Source: Azospirillum tabaci (lineage in GTDB: Bacteria; Pseudomonadota; Alphaproteobacteria; Azospirillales; Azospirillaceae). From it: a stretch of 64,000 bases of DNA. The stretch covers positions 1 to 64,000 of the forward strand of contig NZ_JACCJY010000028.1 in the NCBI RefSeq assembly GCF_014596085.1, read 5' to 3'. Below the pieces are notes generated by a model. That model was not told the DNA's origin and did no database searches. It worked only from the letters and a program-made list of their open reading frames with translations. Both the position numbers and the translations under genes were made by a program. This document shows positions 57,013 through 64,000 of the stretch, piece by piece (the stretch's first letter is position 1; each line of letters begins with the position of its first letter).

Positions 57013-57873
57013 TTACGGAGTGCGGCGCGCGGTGCGGTGCGCCGGGATCGGGATGGGCCGGATCGCCTGCTCTTCACGGCGGCTGGCCGACATGTCGATC
57101 TCGATGCGGGCCAGAGCCTTGCGCAGCTCGTGCACCGCTTCCGACAGCGTCTGGATCGACGCTTCGCCCGGCTGCTGGCGCCAGCCGCGGTAGGCGTTCA
57201 GGCAACCGCGCGCGGTGTCGCGCAGCCTGGCCTCGACGGCATCGACCGGCGGAGGATTGGTGCCGGCGGGGCGGCTTCCATCCGCCGCGGCGGGCTGCGG
57301 AGCGGTTTGGGCGGGGGCTCCCGTCGGCTGGACCGGGGCCGGCTGAACCGGCACCGGCTGGGCAGCCGGCTGCGGCTCCGGACGGTTGAGGCGCAGCGTC
57401 TCGGTCTGAGCGGGAGCGGACGGCTGCGGCGGAGCGGGCTGGGGAGCTGCTGCGGCCGGGGCTGCGGCCGGAGCCGCCGTTTGGGCGGCCGGAGCCGGAG
57501 CCGGAGCCGTGACCGGGGCGGCGGCGCGGCGCGCGGGCTTGGCCGGTGCCGGTGCTTCGGAAGCAGCAACCTCGGAAGCAGCAACCGGAGCGGGCGGCGG
57601 CTCCTCCGCCATGGCGTCGCCGGCCGGCGCTTCCGCGGCGTCGCCGGCGGTTCCCTCTTCGGCCGGCGCATCCTTGTCGCTGGCCGCGTCGCTGGCTGCC
57701 TCGGCCTTGCGGATGATGTAGGAAATGGCGCTCGGCGTGCATTCGAATTCACGCGCGATCGCCGACAGGGTAGCGCCGGAACGGTAACGCTCAAGAATCT
57801 GCGGCCACGCCGACTGGGGGATTCGTCCGCGCTTCTTCGGAGCCTCCGGTTCGGACCCGGTTTCTGCGTTCAT
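57013..57873 (-). CDS. Helix-turn-helix protein with long Ala/Pro-rich linker
   Basis: A 286-residue protein I cannot name. Residues 12-55 (KKRGRIPQSAWPQILERYRS, GATLSAIAREFECTPSAISYII) form a resolvase/homeodomain-like helix-turn-helix. Residues 60-205 are almost only Ala, Pro, Glu and Gln, a disordered linker. Residues 210-270 (VEARLRDTARGCLNAYRGWR, then TLSEAVHELRKALARIEIDM) form a helical domain that may oligomerise. The end is Arg-rich. An ATG 12 codons earlier (57909) is equally plausible; neither has a good ribosome site. A strong terminator follows. DNA binding is inferred. Confidence 0.7.
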   Translation of the reverse strand: MNAETGSEPEAPKKRGRIPQSAWPQILERYRSGATLSAIAREFECTPSAISYIIRKAEAASDAASDKDAPAEEGTAGDAAEAPAGDAMAEEPPPAPVAASEVAASEAPAPAKPARRAAAPVTAPAPAPAAQTAAPAAAPAAAAPQPAPPQPSAPAQTETLRLNRPEPQPAAQPVPVQPAPVQPTGAPAQTAPQPAAADGSRPAGTNPPPVDAVEARLRDTARGCLNAYRGWRQQPGEASIQTLSEAVHELRKALARIEIDMSASRREEQAIRPIPIPAHRTARRTP

Positions 57874-58323
57874 TATGTCGCTCGGTTGCCAAAGTGAATT
57901 TTGAGTCATGCGTACGCTGCTTGGGCCGTATCGCGCGCCTTCTGACGCAGTGGCACGCGGGCGCGTGCACGAGCATCACGTCAGGAGCCGTTTTTGCGTG
58001 CGATGTTGTCGGTAAAGATGAATATCGGGAACTTGCTGGGAAAATGCCAGAAGAACTTTGCGCCGCATGGAAAAATTGCGCTTAGGCGGGTTGCCGGAGC
58101 CTTAGTCCGAAGGCTGGATTGCCTTGTGGCGTCGCCCGTGCGAACCGCATAGGAACATCCGCGGATAAGAATTTTAAAAACTGTATTTCACGAATCGGTC
58201 GTGCAGGAAGCGGTTGCATAGAGGTTTGAAAATCCGCGGCGGTCCGGAATGCGTTGCGGAGTGTTCTGTTGACGTGTAGCGCCCATTGCATGGTGCGCGC
58301 TGTCCGACAGGCGGAGTTTGTTC
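57874..58323. other. Intergenic region before the DegP-type gene
   Basis: 450 bases between two divergent genes. Two short plus-strand open frames (about 50-63 codons, 57894-58085 and near 57999-58150) have no convincing ribosome site or similarity and are not called. The AT-rich part near 58160-58230 is a likely promoter area for the protease. Confidence 0.5.
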
Positions 58324-59973
58324 ATGCCGCATTCCATCGATCGATTCCGGGCCCGGTCCGGCTTCGTCCGGCGCCAAGCTGGATTGAAGACCGGATTGAC
58401 GAGTGGATCTGCGTCGCGATCGGCGGCGCCCGCCGCGTCTGCGGGGCTTGTCGCCGCCATCCTGGCTTTCTCGGCACCAGTGTTCGCGCAGGATGCGGGA
58501 AGGGACGCCGCTGTGGCCCCGGCCGCCCCGCCGCTGGCGTCCGTCCTGCCGCCCAACGCCCCCCCGACCTTCGCCGAACTCGCAGAAAAGCAGTTGGACG
58601 CCGTGGTCTTCATATCCACCACGCAGGCGCCCCCGCAGGGCGGTCCGCAAGCGGGACCGCGCGGACCGGAGATGCCCGGCTTTCCGCCCGGTTCGCCCTT
58701 CGAGGAATTTTTCCGTGAGTTCCGCGACCGCCAACGCGGCCAGCCGCAACAGCAACAGCAACAGCAACAGGCGCCGCGCCCAACGGCGGCGCTGGGCTCC
58801 GGCTTCATCATCGACCCGGCGGGCTTCGTCGTCACCAACAGCCATGTGGTGTCCGAGGCAGCGGAGATTTCCGTCACCATGCACGACGGCACGAAGCTGC
58901 CCGCGAAGCTCGTCGGCGTGGACGGGCCGACCGACCTTGCCGTTTTGAAGGTGGACAGCAAGAAGCCGCTGGTCGCCGCCCCCTGGGGTGACAGCGAGGC
59001 GTTGCGGGTCGGCGACTGGGTGGTCGCCATCGGCAACCCCTTCGGCCTCGGCGGGTCGGTGACGGCGGGCATCCTGTCCGCGCGGCAGCGCGACATCCAA
59101 CAGGGGCCGTACGACGACTATCTGCAGACCGACGCATCGATCAACCGGGGCAATTCCGGCGGGCCGCTCTACAACCTCAACGGCGAGGTGATCGGAATCA
59201 ACACGGCCATCTATTCGCCGACCGGCGGGTCGGTGGGCATCGGCTTCGCCATCCCGTCCTCCGTCGCGCGTCCGGTCATCGAGCAATTGCGCGACCATGG
59301 GCAGGTGCGCCGCGGCTGGCTGGGCGTGCAGGTGCAGAGCGTGACTCCGGACATCGCCGAGAGCCTCGGCATGCAGGAGCCGGCGGGCGCCCTGGTGACC
59401 AGCGTGTCGCCGGAGGGCCCGGCGGGGAAAGGCGGCGTCCGCCAGGGCGACGTCATCACCCGTTTCAACGGCGAGTCCATCGAACAGATGCGCGAGTTGC
59501 CGCGCGTCGTCGCCGCGACCAAGATCGGGTCTTCCGTGCCGCTGGAACTGGTGCGCGAGGGCAGGGCGGAGACTCTGACCGTGACGGTGGGCGAACTGGA
59601 ATCGAAGGAGCAGGTCGCGCTGTCCGGGTCGAGCGGAGCGCCGCCCCCGGAAACCACGGTCGACAGCAAGCAGGTCCTCGGCCTGACCCTGTCGCAACTG
59701 ACCCCCGGTCTGCGCGACAGCTTCTCCATCAATCCCGACGTCGAGGGGGTGGTGGTGACCGAGGTCGGCGATGCCAGCGCCGCCAGCGAGCGCGGGATCG
59801 AGGCCGGCGACGTCATCGTGGAGGCCGGGCAGGAGCCGGTGAAGACGCCGGAGGATCTGAACCGTCTGGTCGACGACGCGCGCAGCCAGGGGCGCAAGAC
59901 CGTGCTGATGCTGCTCAGCCGCGACGGCGACCTCCGCTACGTGCCGATGCCGATCGAAGACCGCAAGGGCTGA
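58324..59973 (+). CDS. DegP/HtrA-type periplasmic serine protease
   Basis: A 549-residue Do-family protease/chaperone. An N-terminal export segment (about residues 35-58, AGLVAAILAFSAPVFAQ) is preceded by a long basic region. A poly-Gln loop lies near 140-147. The catalytic triad is His near 174 (VTNSHVV), Asp near 204 (TDLAVLK) and Ser near 278 (RGNSGGPL). Two PDZ domains follow (about 320-420 and 460-545; RRGWLGVQVQSVTPDIAESL and VEGVVVTEVGDASAASERGI). It degrades misfolded envelope proteins. GGAG lies about 7 bases before the ATG at 58324. Confidence 0.95.
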   Translation: MPHSIDRFRARSGFVRRQAGLKTGLTSGSASRSAAPAASAGLVAAILAFSAPVFAQDAGRDAAVAPAAPPLASVLPPNAPPTFAELAEKQLDAVVFISTTQAPPQGGPQAGPRGPEMPGFPPGSPFEEFFREFRDRQRGQPQQQQQQQQAPRPTAALGSGFIIDPAGFVVTNSHVVSEAAEISVTMHDGTKLPAKLVGVDGPTDLAVLKVDSKKPLVAAPWGDSEALRVGDWVVAIGNPFGLGGSVTAGILSARQRDIQQGPYDDYLQTDASINRGNSGGPLYNLNGEVIGINTAIYSPTGGSVGIGFAIPSSVARPVIEQLRDHGQVRRGWLGVQVQSVTPDIAESLGMQEPAGALVTSVSPEGPAGKGGVRQGDVITRFNGESIEQMRELPRVVAATKIGSSVPLELVREGRAETLTVTVGELESKEQVALSGSSGAPPPETTVDSKQVLGLTLSQLTPGLRDSFSINPDVEGVVVTEVGDASAASERGIEAGDVIVEAGQEPVKTPEDLNRLVDDARSQGRKTVLMLLSRDGDLRYVPMPIEDRKG

Positions 59974-60077
59974 GGGCGGCCAGAGGCTGCCCCCAAGGGC
60001 CGTCCCAACCTTTTCCTCTACCGTTTGCCGGGCGGCGGGAGTAATTTGCCCGCCACTTGGCGAATGGGATTAATCCA

Positions 60078-60836
60078 GTGAGCGTAGATTCCGAGGGCCG
60101 TCCGCCCGTGCGGCTGTCGGTCGTGGTTCCGGTCTTCAACGAAGCCGAAAACGTCCTTCCCCTTCTCGAAGAGATCGAGCGCGCGCTGTCGCCGGCCGAC
60201 GTGCTGGGCCGCGCCTTCGAGGTGATCTATGTGGACGATGGGTCCAGCGACGACACGCTGACGCGCCTCGCGCCCGTGGTCGCCGCCGGCCGTCTGCGGC
60301 TGGTCCGCCATGTCCGCCGGTCCGGCCAGAGCGCGGCCGTGCGCACCGGGGTGAAGGCGGCGCGCGGGGAGTGGATCGCCACCCTCGACGGCGACGGCCA
60401 GAACGATCCCGCCGACATCCCCGCCCTGTTCGCTCTGGCCGCCAAGGGCGGTCCGGATGCGCCGGTCCTGGTCGGCGGTCTGCGCAAGAAGCGGCAGGAC
60501 ACGCTGTCCAAGCGTCTGGCTTCGCGCTTCGCGAACGCTGTGCGGCAGTCCTTTCTCCAGGACGGCTGCACCGACAGCGGTTGCGGGCTGAAGCTGTTCC
60601 GCCGGGACGCCTTTCTCGATCTACCCTTCTTCGGGGCGATGCACCGCTTCCTGCCCGCCCTCTTCCGGTCGCACGGCCATCCGGTGGCCTATGTGCCGGT
60701 CAACCACCGCCCGCGGGAACGCGGCGTGTCCAAGTACACCAACTGGCGCCGCGGGCTGATCGGCGTGGTCGATCTGCTGGGCGTCTATTGGCTGAAGCGG
60801 CGCACCGCGTTGTCGCCAGCGGTCGAAGACCGCTGA
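60078..60836 (+). CDS. Glycosyltransferase family 2 (ArnC/DPM1-like)
   Basis: A 252-residue GT-A enzyme: LSVVVPVFNEAENVLPLLEE, VIYVDDGSSDDTL, RSGQSAAVRTGV, ATLDGDGQNDPADIP and the acceptor region RERGVSKYTNWRRGLIGVVD. It probably loads a sugar on undecaprenyl phosphate at the inner face. The GTG at 60078 is chosen; a TTG at 60057 is also in frame and no ATG is available. Followed by LAB_N and ArnT-like genes, a lipid A glycosylation set. Confidence 0.9.
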   Translation: MSVDSEGRPPVRLSVVVPVFNEAENVLPLLEEIERALSPADVLGRAFEVIYVDDGSSDDTLTRLAPVVAAGRLRLVRHVRRSGQSAAVRTGVKAARGEWIATLDGDGQNDPADIPALFALAAKGGPDAPVLVGGLRKKRQDTLSKRLASRFANAVRQSFLQDGCTDSGCGLKLFRRDAFLDLPFFGAMHRFLPALFRSHGHPVAYVPVNHRPRERGVSKYTNWRRGLIGVVDLLGVYWLKRRTALSPAVEDR

Positions 60837-60867
60837 ACCCTCCTCCGTCCGGACCGGTTGCCGCCCG

Positions 60868-61203
60868 ATGCTCGAACGCGCCATCGCCTGGTACCAGAGT
60901 CAAAGCACCGCCGACCTGATCTGGGTCGGCGTCGGCTTTTTTGCGCAAGCGCTCTTCATGATGCGCTTCGTCGTGCAGTGGATCGCCAGCGAGCGCGCCC
61001 GGCGCAGCATCGTGCCCGACCTCTTCTGGTACTTCTCCATCGGTGGTGGGGTTCTTCTGTTGGCCTATTCGATCCAGCGGGGTGATCCGGTGTTCATGTT
61101 CGGGCAAGGGCTGGGCCTCATCATCTATTTCCGAAACCTCTATTTCGTCTGGAGCAATCGCCGGAGCGGCGGGGCGGACGGCAACGCGGCGGGCACGCCG
61201 TGA
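60868..61203 (+). CDS. LAB_N domain membrane protein
   Basis: A 111-residue protein matching the lipid-A-disaccharide synthase N-terminal-like domain: three hydrophobic helices with FFAQALFMMRFVVQWIASER, PDLFWYFSIGGGVLLLAY and LGLIIYFRNLYFVW. Such proteins sit next to ArnC/ArnT-type genes and may act as small flippase-like or partner subunits. It overlaps the next gene by 4 bases. Confidence 0.9.
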   Translation: MLERAIAWYQSQSTADLIWVGVGFFAQALFMMRFVVQWIASERARRSIVPDLFWYFSIGGGVLLLAYSIQRGDPVFMFGQGLGLIIYFRNLYFVWSNRRSGGADGNAAGTP

Positions 61204-62885
61204 GCGCGGTGCCGAACGCCTCGGGCAGCCGACTTCCGGTCCTGGCCTATCTGGCCCTGGCGGTGATCAGCGTCCTGCTGTTCCTGCCCGGCTTCTTCGA
61301 TCTGCCGCCCTTCGACCGGGACGAGGCGCGCTTCGCCCAGGCGTCCCACCAGATGCTGGAAAGCGGCGACTATGTGGACATCCGCTTCCAGGACGAAGCG
61401 CGCCACAAGAAGCCGGTGGGCATCTACTGGCTGCAGACCGCGGCGACGCGGCTGGTCGACGGACCAAGCGGGATGCCGAAGGAAATCTGGACCTTCCGCA
61501 TTCCATCCCTGATCGGGGCGGTGCTGGCGGTGCTGGCGACGGCCTGGACCGGGACGCGGATGTTCGGCGGGACGGTCGGGTTCCTCGCCGGGCTGATGTT
61601 GGCCTCCTGCGTCGTGCTGGGCGTCGAGGCGCGCATGGCGAAGACCGACGCGGTGCTGCTCTCCACCATCGTGATCGGGCAGGCGGCGCTGGCCAGCCTC
61701 TATCTGAACCGCCATGCGGAGCGGTCCGGGTGGGCGGCGCCTCTCGCCTTCTGGATCGCCGCGGGGATCGGCATCCTCATCAAGGGACCCATCGTCCTTC
61801 TGGTGTCCGGCACCACGGCGCTGGTGCTGGCGGTGCTGGACCGCCGGGCCGGCTGGCTGAAGCGGCTGCGCCCGCTGGTCGGGCTCGCCATCGTGGTCGC
61901 CATCGCAGCACCCTGGCTGATCGCCATCACCCTGAAGACCAAGGGCGCCTTCTTCGCCGAGTCGGTCGGCCACGACATGATGGGCAAGGTGGTCAGCGGG
62001 CAGGAGGCGAAGGGCCTGCCGCCCGGCTACTACCTGGGCACCTTCTGGGTGACCTTCGCGCCTTGGTCCTTCCTGGCGCTTCTGGCCGTTCCCTGGGCGT
62101 GGCGCCACCGCAAGGGCACCGGGCCGGTGGCGGACGCCGTGCGCTTCTGCATCGCCTGGATCGTCCCGAGCTGGCTGGTCTTCGAGGCGGTGCCAACCAA
62201 GCTGCTGCACTACACGCTTCCGGTCTTCCCGGCCATTGCCATCCTGACCGCCGCGGCGGCGCGCGAGCATTTCCTGCGCCGTGCCGACGCGCCGCGATGG
62301 GCTCTGTTCTCGGTCGCCACCGCTCTCGGGGCCATCGGGTTCGGCGCTCTGACCGTCGCGGTCGCGGTGATTCCCTATCTGGTGGACGGGCGCGTCGATC
62401 CGGTGGCGATCGCCACGCTGCCGGTGGTCCTGGTGCTGTACGCGCTGGCCGTACGCCTGTTCGCCCAGCGCCGCGAGAAGCCGGGTTTCGCGGCGGGTCT
62501 GGCGGCGGCGGCGGCGCTGTACGCGGCCACCTACGGCGCGGTTCTGCCGGGCATCGACGGTGTGTGGATCAGCCGGCAGGCCGCGCGGACGGTCGCGGCG
62601 GTGCGCCCCTGCGCCGACAGCGTGGTCGCCTCCGCCGGCTATTCCGAACCGAGCCTCGTCTTCCTGCTGGGGACCGATACGCGCCTGACCCACGGGACGG
62701 AAGCCGCCGCCCATCTGGCCGAGAATCCCTCCTGCGGGCTGGCTCTGGTGACGGACCGTGAGGAGACGGAGTTCCGCGCCGCCCTGAAGGGGGCGGAGCC
62801 GGTGCCGCTCGGCCGGTTCACCGGCTTCAACTACAACACCGGCAAGCGGCTGACCCTGACGCTCTACGGCGCGGCGCGCCCCTGA
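61200..62885 (+). CDS. ArnT-like lipid A glycosyltransferase (GT83/PMT-like)
   Basis: A 561-residue inner-membrane GT-C enzyme with about 11-13 helices. The catalytic periplasmic loop motif after the first helix reads LPPFDRDEARFAQASHQMLE, followed by RFQDEARHKKPVGIYWLQ. The C-terminal 130 residues form a periplasmic domain. It would transfer a sugar (aminoarabinose in ArnT) from undecaprenyl phosphate to lipid A or another lipid; the sugar is unknown. The GTG start overlaps the LAB_N stop (GTGA). Confidence 0.9.
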   Translation: MSAVPNASGSRLPVLAYLALAVISVLLFLPGFFDLPPFDRDEARFAQASHQMLESGDYVDIRFQDEARHKKPVGIYWLQTAATRLVDGPSGMPKEIWTFRIPSLIGAVLAVLATAWTGTRMFGGTVGFLAGLMLASCVVLGVEARMAKTDAVLLSTIVIGQAALASLYLNRHAERSGWAAPLAFWIAAGIGILIKGPIVLLVSGTTALVLAVLDRRAGWLKRLRPLVGLAIVVAIAAPWLIAITLKTKGAFFAESVGHDMMGKVVSGQEAKGLPPGYYLGTFWVTFAPWSFLALLAVPWAWRHRKGTGPVADAVRFCIAWIVPSWLVFEAVPTKLLHYTLPVFPAIAILTAAAAREHFLRRADAPRWALFSVATALGAIGFGALTVAVAVIPYLVDGRVDPVAIATLPVVLVLYALAVRLFAQRREKPGFAAGLAAAAALYAATYGAVLPGIDGVWISRQAARTVAAVRPCADSVVASAGYSEPSLVFLLGTDTRLTHGTEAAAHLAENPSCGLALVTDREETEFRAALKGAEPVPLGRFTGFNYNTGKRLTLTLYGAARP

Positions 62886-63014
62886 ACGTACCGGAATGGG
62901 GTGTCCACCGGATGGAGGCCGCGGGCTGAGTAACCCGCCTCCTCCCTGGACATGCGCGGCCGCATCCGGCGGAATCCGTCTTCCACACGCAAAAGTATGG
63001 AAGGCCGCCGTGTC

Positions 63015-63407
63015 ATGCTTCGAACGATGACTGTAGCGACCCTCGCGGTGCTGGCCTTTGCCGCACCCGCCGAAGCGCAGAGGCAGGAATACCCCTCCTG
63101 GGTGTATGAGGAGATGGTGCCGACCGGCCCCCACATGCGCCGCATGGAGGAGGCTCAGCCGATTCCCGGGGCACGGCCGTCCCATTGGGGCGCCATGGGC
63201 AACGGCGAGCAGTTCCGCGCCGGTTCGCGCGGCTACGGCACCGATCCGGCCCGCGCCACCCCGTCCTACTCCCGGACCAATTCGCTGACACCGCCGGTCC
63301 GCGATGCCCGCGGCGCAGCGGCGGCAGCGCGCAGGGGCGGCGGGGACAATATGCCCGGTACCCCGCGCGAGGTGACGCTCAATCCGGAATACACCTTCGA
63401 GCGGTAG
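63015..63407 (+). CDS. Small exported protein of unknown function
   Basis: A 130-residue protein with a signal peptide (MLRTMTVATLAVLAFAAPAEAQ, cleavage likely after EAQ). The mature part is rich in Pro, Gly and Arg with no recognised domain (YPSWVYEEM near its start). GGAAGG lies about 11 bases before the ATG at 63015; an ATG at 62997 is in frame. Its 3' end overlaps the convergent ROK gene by 29 bases. Confidence 0.65.
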   Translation: MLRTMTVATLAVLAFAAPAEAQRQEYPSWVYEEMVPTGPHMRRMEEAQPIPGARPSHWGAMGNGEQFRAGSRGYGTDPARATPSYSRTNSLTPPVRDARGAAAAARRGGGDNMPGTPREVTLNPEYTFER

Positions 63408-64000
63408 CCGCGGCCTCCTCGGGCCGCCAGAGCCAGGCGGCCCCGCGGACTCCGCTCGAATCGCCGTGGACGGCCCGGCGGACCGGCGTGTCCACGCTGT
63501 CCGAGAAGGTCCAGCGGGCGATAACCGGGGGTAGGGCGGCGTAGAGGAACCCCAGGTTCGACAGTCCGCCGCCCAGCACGATCACGTCCGGGTCCAGGAC
63601 ATTGACGATGCCCGCCAGCCCGCGCCCCAGCCGGTCCACCAGCCGGTCAAGGGTGGCACGGGCCGTAGCGTCGCCGCGCTCCGCCAGCGCCGCGATGGTT
63701 TCCACGGACAGGTCCGCTCCGGTGGTCCGGCGGTGGTCGGCGGCAACGGCGGGGCCGGACACGAAGGTCTCCAGGCAGCCCGACTTGCCGCAATAGCAGG
63801 CCGGTCCGGGCCGCTCGTCGTCGGTGGGCCAGGGCAGGGGATTGTGCCCCCATTCGCCGCCGATGGCGTTGCGACCGCCCAGCGGGCGGCCTTCGACGAC
63901 GATTCCCGCCCCGCAGCCGGTGCCGAGGATCGCCGCGAAGACCACGCCGCAACCGGCCCCGGCCCCATCCGCAGCCTCCGATACGGCCAGACAGTTGGCG
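63379..64000 (-). CDS. ROK-family sugar kinase, 5' partial
   Basis: The frame is open to the window edge, so the N-terminal ATP-binding part is missing. The visible C-terminal 206 residues show the ROK signature GGEWGHNPLPW near residue 45-55 and the zinc motif CYCGKSGCLETFVSGPA. A late DPDVIVLGGGLSNL segment follows. NCLAVSEA at the edge is the expected DNDANC-type region, AACAEA-like. It most resembles fructokinases or N-acetylglucosamine kinases of the family; the substrate is not clear. Confidence 0.88.
   Translation of the reverse strand, partial: ANCLAVSEAADGAGAGCGVVFAAILGTGCGAGIVVEGRPLGGRNAIGGEWGHNPLPWPTDDERPGPACYCGKSGCLETFVSGPAVAADHRRTTGADLSVETIAALAERGDATARATLDRLVDRLGRGLAGIVNVLDPDVIVLGGGLSNLGFLYAALPPVIARWTFSDSVDTPVRRAVHGDSSGVRGAAWLWRPEEAAATARRCIPD

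Noticed and set aside
57894-58085. 63-codon plus-strand open frame before the DegP-type gene
   Set aside because: It begins inside the divergent HTH region, lacks a ribosome site and shows no family resemblance.

Overview
The window reads as a high-GC alphaproteobacterial replicon, most likely Azospirillum or a close relative. This is inferred from GC-saturated third codon positions, a PraR-like XRE regulator, alphaproteobacterial-type urease genes, a ChaB/hemerythrin/PRC-barrel accessory set and tightly overlapping operons. No rRNA, tRNA, CRISPR array, insertion sequence or phage gene was recognised. The content looks like ordinary chromosome or chromid, with accessory stretches for polysaccharide and lipid A modification.

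Left part (1-17 kb): C2/C3 carbon metabolism and thiamine. Two OFA-type MFS carriers (oxalate/formate antiporter family; the first is cut by the window edge) flank thiC, which is led by a TPP riboswitch. A minus-strand set gcl - hyi - tartronate semialdehyde reductase - MOFRL glycerate kinase converts glyoxylate to phosphoglycerate. A TenI/ThiE-like gene, a GntR/FCD regulator, pyruvate kinase, a Nudix hydrolase and a PPDK-like protein without its PEP/pyruvate barrel follow. A shared GTATAC operator-like palindrome lies upstream of a 62-residue protein gene and of a CBS-domain gene, and its half-site lies upstream of the GntR gene.

Middle part (17-42 kb): a TauE/SafE exporter, a gamma-carbonic-anhydrase-like protein, an FmdB zinc ribbon, and a TyrR-type regulator divergent from dadA with two TyrR-box-like repeats between them. 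Next come a periplasmic PRC-barrel protein, a PfpI protein and two divergent LuxR-type regulators, one lacking the phosphoacceptor Asp. A long plus-strand run then joins xanthine dehydrogenase to urease: xdhA-xdhB-ureD-(glycosyltransferase)-ureA-ureB-ureC-murI-ureE-ureF-ureG. Palindromic GC-rich repeats sit inside this operon; one supplies about 40 N-terminal codons of ureF. After it come a second PRC-barrel protein, a DUF2892-like protein, fabI, hemerythrin and an N-formylglutamate amidohydrolase.

Right part (42-64 kb): a surface polysaccharide cluster (DUF3299-like lipoprotein-size protein, O-antigen-ligase-like protein, two or three glycosyltransferases, a Wzz-like protein, a PraR-like regulator, a large SLBB export protein). 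Then a SprA-type metalloprotease, N-carbamoylputrescine amidase, MarR regulator, pentapeptide-repeat protein, PhoU, ChaB, an HTH/Ala-Pro-rich protein and a DegP-type protease. A three-gene lipid glycosylation operon (ArnC-like, LAB_N, ArnT-like) follows, then a small exported protein and a ROK kinase cut by the right edge.

The strongest points for follow-up are the repeat-encoded UreF N-terminus, the repeat family inside operons, the stand-alone PPDK front half, the shared GntR-type operators and the Asp-less response regulator. No wholly new multi-gene system was seen.
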